From Nocardioides marinus (GTDB taxonomy: Bacteria > Actinomycetota > Actinomycetes > Propionibacteriales > Nocardioidaceae), in the NCBI RefSeq assembly GCF_013408145.1, contig NZ_JACBZI010000001.1:2246001-2310000 (forward strand): a stretch of 64,000 nt of DNA, written 5' to 3'. Within the stretch, counting starts at the first letter, position 1. Each line of letters opens with the position of its first letter. Made by a program: the position numbers and the translations under genes. The notes under the pieces are model-generated. The model saw only the letters and a list, made by a program, of their open reading frames with translations. It was not told the DNA's origin and searched no databases. Shown in pieces: positions 32,298 to 39,649 of the stretch.

Positions 32298-33126
32298 TCA
32301 AGCTGGGACCGCGACAGGACGCCGGCGGGCTTGTTCTCGTGACATGTGGCGCAGCGTCGTGGCAATGCACGCGCCCTGGAGCCAACCGGTCGCCGAGGTG
32401 GGGGTGTTCTCGAATGACTTCGCCAGGCGGCGGGAGCGTCCGAGGCGGCCGTGGGCGACCACGACGCGCCAGGCGTGCCAGATGGGGCGAAACATTGGCT
32501 GCTTGTCTTCCCATCCGACCCGGCGCACCTCGAGGTCATGCTGCCGACCGAGCGTGCGCGCGGCGGCCGCGGTGACCCCACGGTCCACCAGGACCAGCTC
32601 GAGCCGCGCGGTGACTCCCTGCTGGGTCAGCTGCTCCAGCATCAGCTCGCTGGCCCGGTTTTCGTGGGTTGAGGCAGGCACCACAAGCGCGCCCACCGGG
32701 AGGCCGGTCACGTCGACTGCGACAATGCGCTTGGCACCCTTGGTACGGCCGTACGGACCGCCGCGGTCGTGTAACGTGAAACCGCCGTTGGACGCCCCGC
32801 GCGCGAGGATGGGTGTCGATGACCACCATCGACGGCGTCGCCTCGGGACGGCCGTCCATCTCACGTACGGCCTGGTGCAGCACCGTCAACGCTCGCGACC
32901 AGGTGCCGTTGCGTGACCAGCGACGGAACTGGGACCAAACCCGAGTCCATGGCCCGAATGATGCCGGGAGGTATCGCCACTGGCAGCCGGTCTGGGCGAT
33001 GTACAGCATCGCGTCCACCACAGTTCGCAGGTCATCGGCGTACTTGCGCCCGCGCTTCTCCGGCGCGTTGAACACCGGCTCCAGCAGGTCCCATTGGTCA
33101 TCGGTCAGGTCACTTGGGTACGACAT
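32298..33126 (-). pseudogene. IS5-family transposase, frameshifted
   Basis: ATG 33126 opens SYPSDLTDDQWDLLEPVF, the IS5/IS4-type N-terminus, and reads to VVIDTH (first catalytic Asp) near 32811. There the frame must shift by one base to continue as LARGASNGGFTLHDRGGPYG, then LVLVDRG (second Asp) and RRLAKSFENT, stopping at 32298. Either programmed frameshifting or a one-base insertion explains this. Aligned on the RRLxK...E block, the position of the catalytic Glu (usual pattern W-x-V-E) is Val here (AWRVVVAHG), so the enzyme is probably dead whichever reading applies. It lies beside the right inverted repeat. Confidence 0.85.
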
Positions 33127-33309
33127 GCTTCGCACGGTGCCTACGGAAACCGTCCGTGCAATTGGGACACACCCAGTGAGCCTGCGGGCCACCGGCGTCT
33201 CCGACCCGTCGACCGCTCCCGATGGCCCGTTCGGGTCATCCGCCGACGTCGTCCGGTCTGAACCGCCCGCCGCAGGCCCAGACCGGCGGACAGCTGCCGG
33301 GCGCGGACC

Positions 33310-33321
33310 TACCGTCCTGTC
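33310..33321 (+). promoter_or_regulatory. Leaderless promoter -10 of the acyltransferase-3 gene
   Basis: TACCGT at 33310-33315, 6 bp, GTG 33322. The 145 bp between the IS end and this start hold no other recognisable feature. Confidence 0.6.
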
Positions 33322-34410
33322 GTGGCTCCCTCCGACCCCGTCCGGCAGCGGCCCGCGCTGCCGTCGTTGACGGGCCTGCGGTTTGTCGCCGCCGCAGCCG
33401 TCGTCCTCCACCACACCGTGGGCTGGCAGACGCCCGTGGCGGGCCTGGGATACCTCGGGGTCTCCTTCTTCTTCGTGCTGTCCGGCTTCGTGCTCACCTG
33501 GGCAGGCTCGATGCGGTGCGGGGCACGCTCCTTCTGGCGTCACCGGTTCGCACGGATCTATCCCCTGCACCTGGTCGTGCTCGTCTTGGTGCTCACCCTT
33601 CCGGCAAGCACGCCTGACGACACCGGGGACGTCCTCCAGCACCTCCTGCTGGTCCAGGCCTGGAGTCCCGGCGCTGCCATCAGCGTGAACCCGGTCAGCT
33701 GGTCGCTGTCGGCCGAGGCATTCTTCTACCTGCTCTTCCCCCTCCTGCTCCCGGTCCTGGACCGGATGAGTACCGCGGGTCTCGTCCGGGCGAGCGTGCT
33801 TCTCTGGCTCATCCAGGCGGAGCTGGCAGTTCTCGTCCTCGGCACTGTCCCTCGGGGGCACTTCCTCACCTACGACCTCCCGCTGTTCCGGCTGCCCGAG
33901 TTCGTCATCGGGGCCGCCGCGGCGCTGCTCATGGCGCGGGGCTACTCGCCCTTGACCACCGCGCGCCGCGCCTGGTTCACAACGGCCGCCCTCGGGTGGG
34001 CGGTGCTGATGGGCGTCCAAGTCTCCACCACCACCGGGATGCCATGGTCCATCGCGGCAAGTCTCTCCCTGCCCTCGACGGTGGGCGCCATCTGCTGGGC
34101 TGCGGCGAGGGATGCGGACGGGAGGTCACCACGAGTGCTCGCCTCGGCCGCCGCCCAGCGGTTGGGGGCCTGGTCCTTCGCGGTGTACCTGGTCCACTGG
34201 CCGTTGCTCGACCTGCTGGCCCGTGCCCTGGGCCGCGCCGAGGTCGGCGGGCTGGACTGGTGGTGGACACCGATCGTCCTCGCCGCGAGCACCGCCCTGG
34301 CCGCCGCCGCACATCACTGGATCGAGCGGCCGGCAGGGCAGTGGGTACGACGCGCCGGCCGACGACACCGCACGACCTCGACCGCGTTCGTGGAGCCCGT
34401 CAGCTCGTGA
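33322..34410 (+). CDS. Acyltransferase-3 family membrane protein (OafA-like)
   Basis: A 362-residue protein with about ten hydrophobic helices. LPSLTGLRFVAAAAVVLHHTVGW holds the family N-terminal Arg and catalytic His; GYLGVSFFFVLSGFVLTW, FWRHRFARIYPLHLVVL and SWSLSAEAFFYLLFPLLL are the standard AT3 motifs. Such enzymes move acetyl or other acyl groups onto envelope sugars, peptidoglycan or secondary metabolites; the acceptor is unknown. The C-terminus has a basic tail without an SGNH domain. Before the IS5-type insertion this gene lay about 150 bp after glpK. It overlaps the end of the convergent coiled-coil gene by 11 bp. Confidence 0.88.
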   Translation: MAPSDPVRQRPALPSLTGLRFVAAAAVVLHHTVGWQTPVAGLGYLGVSFFFVLSGFVLTWAGSMRCGARSFWRHRFARIYPLHLVVLVLVLTLPASTPDDTGDVLQHLLLVQAWSPGAAISVNPVSWSLSAEAFFYLLFPLLLPVLDRMSTAGLVRASVLLWLIQAELAVLVLGTVPRGHFLTYDLPLFRLPEFVIGAAAALLMARGYSPLTTARRAWFTTAALGWAVLMGVQVSTTTGMPWSIAASLSLPSTVGAICWAAARDADGRSPRVLASAAAQRLGAWSFAVYLVHWPLLDLLARALGRAEVGGLDWWWTPIVLAASTALAAAAHHWIERPAGQWVRRAGRRHRTTSTAFVEPVSS

Positions 34411-35314
34411 GCCGCTCCAGCGCGGCGGCCGCGTCGTCCCGGGCGGCACGGGCCTCCTCGCGGACGGCCTGCGCCTCGTCGCGGGCCTCCTCGGCGTCCT
34501 CGAGCGCGTCGTCGACGTCGTCGGCGTCGTTCTCCAGGTCCGCCAGCCGGCGCTTGAGCTCGTCGATCTCCGCCTGCAGCTCCAGCGCCCGCGCCTCGAG
34601 TTGCTCGACCTCGGCCTGCGCCTCGGCCCAGGCGGTGTCGGCGTCCTCGAGCTTGCCCTCGGCCTCGGCGAGCGACTCCTCGGCGGCGCGGCGGGCCTTG
34701 GCGTCCGCGTCGGGGTCGGGTACGACGCTGAGCGTCGGTCGCGCCGCGGGCGGCTCGGCCGGGGCGGGGGCGGCCTCGAAGCCCAGGGCCTCGGGGAGCG
34801 CGACGGCCGCGGCCACGTCGACCGCGTCCACACCGGTCGAGGCCAGCGGGGCGACCAGCAGGCCGCTGCGGACAGCCCGACCGCAGTCGGCGTCGAGCAT
34901 CGCCGCCGTCAGCGTCGCCTCGACCTGGTCGGCCACGGCCTGGGTCACCTTGAGCCCGTGCCTGCGGGCCAGGGCCCGGGCCGTGGTGGTCACCGCCGCG
35001 GTCAGCTGGCGTCGCTGCTTGGTGAGGGACCGCAGCTCGTCGGCCGACATCGAGGCCTGTGCCTCGCGCAGGGCGGAGCCGACGGCCAGCACCTGCTCGA
35101 CCTGCTCGGTCTCGTGCCGCACCAGCAGGTCGACGACCCAGGCCGCGGTCGACGGCTTGCGCAGCGACTTCAGCAGCGGGGCCAGCTCGGTCCCCTTGTG
35201 CTGCTTGACCAGAGCGTCCCGGGACGGGGTGAACTCGGCCAGCGGCAGTCCGTAGAGGCGTTCGGCGAGCCCGAGCAGCTGCGGGGTGGGGTCGCCCTCA
35301 GTCGTCGGGGTCAT
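34400..35314 (-). CDS. Coiled-coil protein, function unknown
   Basis: A 304-residue acidic protein. The N-terminal half (LPLAEFTPSRDALVKQHKGTELAPLLKSLRKPSTAAWVVDLLVR) is a helical domain conserved in actinobacterial hypothetical proteins; it recalls the start of DUF-type proteins with LAKxLR-KPS-AAW patterns. A Pro/Ala linker (about residues 180-205) leads to a long Glu/Ala/Arg coiled coil to the end. No enzyme motif is seen. The ATG at 35314 lies inside the end of the response-regulator gene (17-bp overlap), so it is the last gene of the kinase/flavin reductase/regulator operon, and may be a downstream effector (inference). Confidence 0.7.
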   Translation of the reverse strand: MTPTTEGDPTPQLLGLAERLYGLPLAEFTPSRDALVKQHKGTELAPLLKSLRKPSTAAWVVDLLVRHETEQVEQVLAVGSALREAQASMSADELRSLTKQRRQLTAAVTTTARALARRHGLKVTQAVADQVEATLTAAMLDADCGRAVRSGLLVAPLASTGVDAVDVAAAVALPEALGFEAAPAPAEPPAARPTLSVVPDPDADAKARRAAEESLAEAEGKLEDADTAWAEAQAEVEQLEARALELQAEIDELKRRLADLENDADDVDDALEDAEEARDEAQAVREEARAARDDAAAALERLTS

Positions 35315-35957
35315 CGAGGCCCTGCTCGATCGCCCACCGGGTGAGCTCGACCCGGTTGTGCAGCTGGAGCTTGCGCAGGGTGTTCTGCACGTGGTTCTGC
35401 ACCGTGCGGTGGGAGAGGACGAGCCGCTCGGCGATCTGCTTGTAGGACATCCCGGTGGCGACCATCCGCAGCACCTCGGTCTCCCGGTCGGTCAGCTGCG
35501 GCCGGTCGGGGTCGTCGGCGACGGGGTCGGAGAGCCGGCGGTACTCCCCCAGCACCAGCCCGGCCAACCCCGGGGTGAAGACCGGGTCGCCGGCGGCGGT
35601 GCGCCGCACGGCCTCGATCAGCTGCTCGCGCGAGGCCGACTTCACCAGGTAGCCCGTGGCACCGGCCTTCACCGCGGCCAGCACGTCCTCCTGCTCGCCG
35701 CTGGCCGAGAGGATGAGCACCCGGGCCGACGGGTCGTGGCGCAGCACGGTCTCGGTGACCTCGACGCCGTTCGGGCCCGGGATCTGCAGGTCGAGCACGA
35801 CCACCTGCGGCCGCGCCGCCGGGAACCTCGCCACTGCCTGGTCGCCGTCGGCGGCCACGGCCACCACGTCGAAGCCGGCGTCGGCCAGGTCGCGCTCGAC
35901 GGCGTCGCGCCACATCGGGTGGTCGTCGACCACCATCACGCGCAACGGCTCGTTCAC
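35298..35957 (-). CDS. NarL/LuxR-family response regulator
   Basis: A 219-residue two-component regulator. Receiver domain: acidic pair in VMVVDDHPMW, phosphoacceptor Asp in VVVLDLQIPGPNG (about residue 53), Ser/Thr in LILSASGEQ, Lys in GYLVKSAS. The C-terminal LuxR HTH is LTDRETEVLRMVATGMSYKQIAERLVLSHRTVQNHVQNTLRKLQ. It is coded downstream of a histidine kinase gene with a flavin reductase-like gene between; starts and stops overlap by 4 bp (GTGA). A TAGGGT box 7 bp before GTG 35957 could also give an independent leaderless transcript. It probably works with the kinase at 36502-37638. Confidence 0.92.
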   Translation of the reverse strand: MNEPLRVMVVDDHPMWRDAVERDLADAGFDVVAVAADGDQAVARFPAARPQVVVLDLQIPGPNGVEVTETVLRHDPSARVLILSASGEQEDVLAAVKAGATGYLVKSASREQLIEAVRRTAAGDPVFTPGLAGLVLGEYRRLSDPVADDPDRPQLTDRETEVLRMVATGMSYKQIAERLVLSHRTVQNHVQNTLRKLQLHNRVELTRWAIEQGLDDPDD

Positions 35958-36505
35958 GCGTCGGACCCTAGAGGATGCCCCGGCGGCACCAGCGGCAGCC
36001 ACCGGCCCCGCCGGTGGCCCAGGGCACCGGAGACCGGGTCGTCGGCGATCTCGAGGTGGCCGATGCGGCAGGTGACCTCCGCGGACCAGCCGACCTCGCG
36101 CTCGTCGACCAGCTCCACGCCGGCCCAGGTGCCGGCCGACACCAGTCGCGGGCCCCAGGCGGTGTCCTCGAAGTCGGCCACCCGGAACGGCCCGCCCGGG
36201 GCGGGCGCCGTCCCCGCGAAGGCCTCGGCCAGGCCCCGGTCGCTCCAGGCCAGCACCTGCACGACCGCGCGCCCGGTCTCCCGCAGGGTCTCGGTCAGGT
36301 CGGCGTCCGGGTCCAGCAGGCCGATCACGTGGGACGGCTCGCCCAGGGCCACGACGAGCGAGGACACGGTCAGCCCGGCCCGGTCGGAGCCCGCCGACCC
36401 GGAGCCGGCCGTCCACAGGGTGACCGCCCCGCCGAGCCGACCACGGAACCGGCGTACCGGGTCGGGGTGGGGGTCGGCGAAGGGGTGGGTGTCGTGGATG
36501 GTCAC
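35954..36505 (-). CDS. Flavin reductase-like (FMN-binding split barrel) protein
   Basis: A 183-residue protein. FRGRLGGAVTLWTAGSGSAGSDRAGLTVSSLVVALGEPSHVIGLLDPDADLTETLRETGRAVVQVL follows the flavin reductase pattern, where the Gly-Leu-Thr-Val-Ser-Ser segment contacts FMN phosphate. FEDTAWGPRLVSAGTWAGVELVDEREVGW and CRIGHLEI complete the barrel. Members either reduce flavin for monooxygenases or simply bind FMN/heme. GTG 36505 overlaps the kinase stop by 4 bp and its own stop overlaps the regulator start by 4 bp. A gene placed in this way between kinase and regulator suggests a redox or flavin input or control of the pair (inference). Confidence 0.82.
   Translation of the reverse strand: MTIHDTHPFADPHPDPVRRFRGRLGGAVTLWTAGSGSAGSDRAGLTVSSLVVALGEPSHVIGLLDPDADLTETLRETGRAVVQVLAWSDRGLAEAFAGTAPAPGGPFRVADFEDTAWGPRLVSAGTWAGVELVDEREVGWSAEVTCRIGHLEIADDPVSGALGHRRGRWLPLVPPGHPLGSDA
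35958..35970 (-). promoter_or_regulatory. Internal leaderless promoter -10 of the response-regulator gene
   Basis: TAGGGT (35965-35970, minus strand), 7 bp, GTG 35957. It lies inside the end of the flavin reductase-like gene, so the regulator could be made apart from the kinase. Confidence 0.5.
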
Positions 36506-37638
36506 GGTGCCTCCCTCGGCAGGGTCAGGGTCCACTCGGTGCCCCACGATCCGGTGGCCACGTCGGCCCGGCCACCGAGGTCCTGCAGCCGGCCGACCAC
36601 CGACCCGGACACACCGAGCCGCCCCGCGGCGTACGCCTCCGCGAGCCGGCCCTCGGGGATGCCGGGACCGTCGTCGCGCACGGCGACCGACACCTCGTCG
36701 GGCAAGGACTCCAGCAGCACCCAGGCCGTGGCCGCGGGGCCGGCGTGCCGCGAGACGTTGTCGAGGCAGGCGCGGACCGCGGCGACGACCTCGGTGGCCC
36801 GGTCGGAGTCCAGCTCGACGGGGTGCCCGGGCAGCGAGACCACCACGCTCATGGACTCCAGGTCGGCCAGCGCGGCGGCGAGGTCCACGCGGGACGCAGG
36901 GGCCCGTGCGGAGACCCGGTCCTGGGCACGGATCAGGGCCCGCAGCGCCTCCTCCTGCTCACCGGCGGCCCGGCCGAGTGCGGCCGCCTCGCCCCCGAGC
37001 TCGGCGCCGCGGCGCTGCACGAGGGAGAGCACCTGCAGCACCCCGTCGTGCACGGCACGGGCCAGCCGCGCGCGCTCCGCCGCCGCGGCCGCCTCCCGCT
37101 CGGCGCGATCGCGCTCCACAGCGGCCCGCTGCAGCGACTCCACGAGGTAGCCGACCACGGGTCCGCCGACGACGAGCAGGAAGATGTTGCCGTAGGTGCC
37201 CTGGGTGACCTGGTCACGGATCAGCAGGTCGGTGCCCCCGACCAGCAGTCCCGCGACCAGTCCGCCGCGCCAGCCGGCCCGCGCGGCCCAGGCCAGCATC
37301 GGTGACATCACCCAGTAGCCGGCCAACGTCGCGTCGAAGCCGTCCGGCTTGACCACCGGGGTGAGGGCCAGCGCCGCCAGGGCCACCGCCAGGTCGACCG
37401 CGAGCAGCCGCCAGGTGCGGCGGGAGACGTCGGCGTAGGCCCAGGTGACCAGCAGCGACCAGAGCACGACCCCGGCGACGACCAGCCCGCCCAGCAGCGG
37501 GCGGACCATCTCCTCGGCGGTGTAGAGCCCGACACCGAGGGTGTTGGCGACCAGCACCAGCCGCAGCACCGCCAGCGCCCGGAAGAGCCGGTCCTCCACG
37601 ACGCGGGCTGCCGGGTCCGCCCCCGTCGCGGGGGGCAC
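36502..37638 (-). CDS. Sensor histidine kinase (MacS/NarX-type)
   Basis: About 378 residues from GTG 37638; a CTG at 37656 overlapping the PlsC stop is another possible start. Five or so membrane helices fill the first 160 residues, ending in YLVESLQRAAVERDRAE; a HisKA_3 dimerisation region has the phospho-His in RLARAVHDGVLQVLSLVQ; the ATPase domain shows LDNVSRHAGP (N box) and VAVRDDGPGIPEG (G1 box). No extracytoplasmic sensor domain is visible, so it may sense the membrane. It heads the operon with the flavin reductase-like and response-regulator genes and starts 14 bp after plsC. Confidence 0.88.
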   Translation of the reverse strand: MPPATGADPAARVVEDRLFRALAVLRLVLVANTLGVGLYTAEEMVRPLLGGLVVAGVVLWSLLVTWAYADVSRRTWRLLAVDLAVALAALALTPVVKPDGFDATLAGYWVMSPMLAWAARAGWRGGLVAGLLVGGTDLLIRDQVTQGTYGNIFLLVVGGPVVGYLVESLQRAAVERDRAEREAAAAAERARLARAVHDGVLQVLSLVQRRGAELGGEAAALGRAAGEQEEALRALIRAQDRVSARAPASRVDLAAALADLESMSVVVSLPGHPVELDSDRATEVVAAVRACLDNVSRHAGPAATAWVLLESLPDEVSVAVRDDGPGIPEGRLAEAYAAGRLGVSGSVVGRLQDLGGRADVATGSWGTEWTLTLPREAP

Positions 37639-37652
37639 GGAGCGGGCGCCGG

Positions 37653-38378
37653 TCAGGACGCCTTCCGCTCCTCGTCGGTGGCCGCGGCCTGCGCGGCCTC
37701 GCTCTTGGAGAGCTCCTTGGCCCGGGTGGCGTACATGTCGACGTACTCCTGGCCCGAGAGCCGCATGATCTCGTACATGATCTCGTCGGTGATCGAGCGC
37801 AGGATGTAGCGGTCGTTCTCCAGGCCCTCGTAGCGGGAGAAGTCCAGCGGCTTGCCGAAGCGCACCACCGGCCGGGTGAACGAGCCGAACTTCTTGCCCG
37901 GGGGCGCCACCACGTCGGTCCCCACGACGGCGACGGGGATGACCGGCACGCCGGTCTCGAGCGCGAGCCGGGCGACGCCGGTCTTGCCGCGGTAGAGCTT
38001 GCCGTCGTGGCTGCGCGTGCCCTCGGGGTAGATCCCGAACAGCCCACCCTCGCCGAGGACGCGCTTGGCCGAGAGCAGGGCCCCGGCCGCGGCGTCGGCG
38101 CCCGCGCGGTCGATCGGGACCTGTCCGGAGCCGGAGAAGAAGGTCTTCTGGAGCCAGCCCTTCAGCCCCTTGCCGGTGAAGTACTCCGCCTTGGCGACGA
38201 AGGTGACCCGGCGGGGCAGGGTGAGCGGCATGAACAACCAGTCGGCGTAGGACAGGTGGTTGCTCGCGAGGATCGCCGGACCCTCGGCGGGCACGTGCTC
38301 GGCGCCCTCCGTCTGCGGACGGAAGACGACACGCAGGAGCGGCCCGAGGGCGATCCACTTCAGGAACCAGTAGAACAC
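37653..38378 (-). CDS. plsC: 1-acyl-sn-glycerol-3-phosphate acyltransferase (PlsC family)
   Basis: A 241-residue membrane-associated acyltransferase of phospholipid synthesis. The catalytic HX4D motif is NHLSYADWLF, and the glycerol-3-phosphate-binding motif is IYPEGTRSHDGKLYRGKTG; VPVIPVAVVGTD follows. An N-terminal amphipathic or hydrophobic segment (FYWFLKWIALGPLLRVVF) anchors the enzyme. The C-terminal tail is basic and Ala-rich. GTG 38378 is placed by a TAGGCT box 6 bp upstream (leaderless). It is divergent from the esterase gene and lies just upstream of the histidine-kinase operon on the same strand (14-bp gap). Confidence 0.92.
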   Translation of the reverse strand: MFYWFLKWIALGPLLRVVFRPQTEGAEHVPAEGPAILASNHLSYADWLFMPLTLPRRVTFVAKAEYFTGKGLKGWLQKTFFSGSGQVPIDRAGADAAAGALLSAKRVLGEGGLFGIYPEGTRSHDGKLYRGKTGVARLALETGVPVIPVAVVGTDVVAPPGKKFGSFTRPVVRFGKPLDFSRYEGLENDRYILRSITDEIMYEIMRLSGQEYVDMYATRAKELSKSEAAQAAATDEERKAS

Positions 38379-38390
38379 CCCGCCAGCCTA
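38379..38390 (-). promoter_or_regulatory. Leaderless promoter -10 of plsC
   Basis: TAGGCT (38385-38390, minus strand), 6 bp, GTG 38378. Confidence 0.6.
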
Positions 38391-38413
38391 GGGCAATGCG
38401 GCAGGATCGCGGC

Positions 38414-39184
38414 ATGACCGCCGCGCCCCTGCACCCCCTGGCCAGCCCGTTCGCGACCGACGCCGACCCCGACGCCACCGGCGGCCGCCGGATCGGGGTC
38501 CTGCTCAGCCACGGGTTCACCGGTCAGCCGGCGTCGATGAAGCCGTGGGCCGAGGCGCTGGCCGAGAAGGGGTACGCCGTCGAGGTGCCGCGCCTGCCCG
38601 GGCACGGCACCACGTGGCAGGACCTCAACACCCGCACCTGGGACGACTGGTACGCCGAGCTGCGGGCCGCCCACGACCGGCTCGCGGCCCGCACCGACGT
38701 CGTCGTCGCGGCCGGGCTGTCGATGGGCGGTGCCCTGGTGCTGCGGCTGGCCGCCGACACCCCCTCGCTGGCCGGCGTGGTCGTGGTCAACCCGGCCGTG
38801 GCCACCAAGCGGCTGGACGTGAAGCTGCTGCCGGTGCTCAAGCACCTCGTCCCGTCCTTCCCCGGCATCGCCAACGACATCAAGAAGCCCGGTGTCGAGG
38901 AGCACGGCTACACCCGCACCCCGCTCAAGGCCGCGCACTCGATGATGCGGGCCTGGAAGCCGCTGGTCGCGGACCTGCCCCGCATCACGGTGCCGCTGCT
39001 CTACCTGCGCTCGACCGTGGACCACGTCGTCGACGAGGCGTCCGAGCCGCTGATCACCCGCGGGGTGTCGGGCGAGGTGAGCGTGGTGCGGCTGTCCGAG
39101 AGCTACCACGTCGCGACGCTCGACAACGACCTGCCGACGATCGTGGAGGAGTCGGCCGCTTTCGTCGCGAGGGTGACCTCGTAG
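38414..39184 (+). CDS. Alpha/beta-hydrolase, carboxylesterase or monoacylglycerol lipase type
   Basis: About 256 residues from ATG 38414, which lies 6 bp after CAGGAT, a near -10; ATG 38396 is an alternative start. The oxyanion motif is LLSHGFTGQPASM and the nucleophile elbow AAGLSMGGALVLRLAAD. Lid helices follow, then the acid in YLRSTVDHVVDEA and the His in ESYHVATLDNDLPTIVEE, giving a full Ser-Asp-His triad with the spacing of Est30-like carboxylesterases. The substrate is probably a short- or medium-chain acyl ester or monoglyceride. It is divergent from plsC, consistent with a role in lipid turnover (inference). Confidence 0.9.
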   Translation: MTAAPLHPLASPFATDADPDATGGRRIGVLLSHGFTGQPASMKPWAEALAEKGYAVEVPRLPGHGTTWQDLNTRTWDDWYAELRAAHDRLAARTDVVVAAGLSMGGALVLRLAADTPSLAGVVVVNPAVATKRLDVKLLPVLKHLVPSFPGIANDIKKPGVEEHGYTRTPLKAAHSMMRAWKPLVADLPRITVPLLYLRSTVDHVVDEASEPLITRGVSGEVSVVRLSESYHVATLDNDLPTIVEESAAFVARVTS

Positions 39185-39194
39185 GCTCTTTCCC
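39182..39194 (+). promoter_or_regulatory. Leaderless promoter -10 overlapping the esterase stop codon
   Basis: TAGGCT at 39182-39187, 7 bp, GTG 39195. The first three bases are the TAG stop of the upstream esterase gene. Confidence 0.6.
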
Positions 39195-39641
39195 GTGCAG
39201 CGCGAGGGAGACGACGAGGCCTGGCGGTCGATCGTCGAGAACTTCGGAGAGCGGGCCGAGCTCGACGACGAGCACGGCCCGGCCCCGGCCACGCCCCCGG
39301 AGCAGCCGGCCCGCCCGGATCCCTACGCCTGGGCCGTCGCCGACGAGCCGGAGGAGCCCGCCGAGCTGGCCGAGTCGGCTCCGGCGTACGCCGAGGACGA
39401 CGACACCTACGTCCCGCCCGACCCGCCCCCGCTGCCCGTCCCCGAGCCCGACCGCGGCATCGCCTGGGCCGGTGTCGTGGGATCGCCCCTGCTGCTGCTC
39501 GTGTCGCTGCTCTTCGGCATCGGCCTGCCCTCGTGGGTCGGCTACCTGATGGTGGCGTGGTTCGTGGGCGGCTTCTGCTACCTCGTGGCCCGGATGCCCA
39601 AGGAGCCCCGCGACCCCTGGGACGACGGCTCCCGGGTCTGA
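39195..39641 (+). CDS. Small membrane protein with acidic N-terminus
   Basis: A 148-residue protein of unknown function. It opens QREGDDEAWRSIVENFGERAEL, an amphipathic helix pattern found in many actinobacterial hypothetical proteins, then a long Pro/Glu/Asp-rich disordered stretch (about residues 25-88). Two hydrophobic helices follow (AGVVGSPLLLLVSLLFGIGL and VGYLMVAWFVGGFCYLVARM), and the tail KEPRDPWDDGSRV is charged. No enzymatic motif is seen. GTG 39195 follows a -10 box that overlaps the preceding stop codon, so it is transcribed separately or read through from the esterase gene. Confidence 0.75.
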   Translation: MQREGDDEAWRSIVENFGERAELDDEHGPAPATPPEQPARPDPYAWAVADEPEEPAELAESAPAYAEDDDTYVPPDPPPLPVPEPDRGIAWAGVVGSPLLLLVSLLFGIGLPSWVGYLMVAWFVGGFCYLVARMPKEPRDPWDDGSRV

Positions 39642-39649
39642 GCGGGCGC

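Larger units (their letters stand above)
31531..33176 (-). mobile_element. IS5-type insertion element carrying a DUF1697 gene
   Basis: Terminal inverted repeats start CTGGGTGTGTCCC at 31531 and, complementary, end at 33176; 16 of the first 17 bases match. A TGA triplet lies directly outside both ends (31528-31530 and 33177-33179), a 3-bp TNA target duplication as seen for ISL2/IS1031-type IS5 relatives. No internal copy of the repeat was found between the transposase and the DUF1697 gene, so both genes appear to lie inside one element of 1.65 kb, about twice the usual length for this group. Confidence 0.82.

Noticed and set aside
31531..33176. Composite transposon made of two insertion sequences
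   Set aside because: There is only one transposase and one pair of ends; no internal inverted repeat was found.
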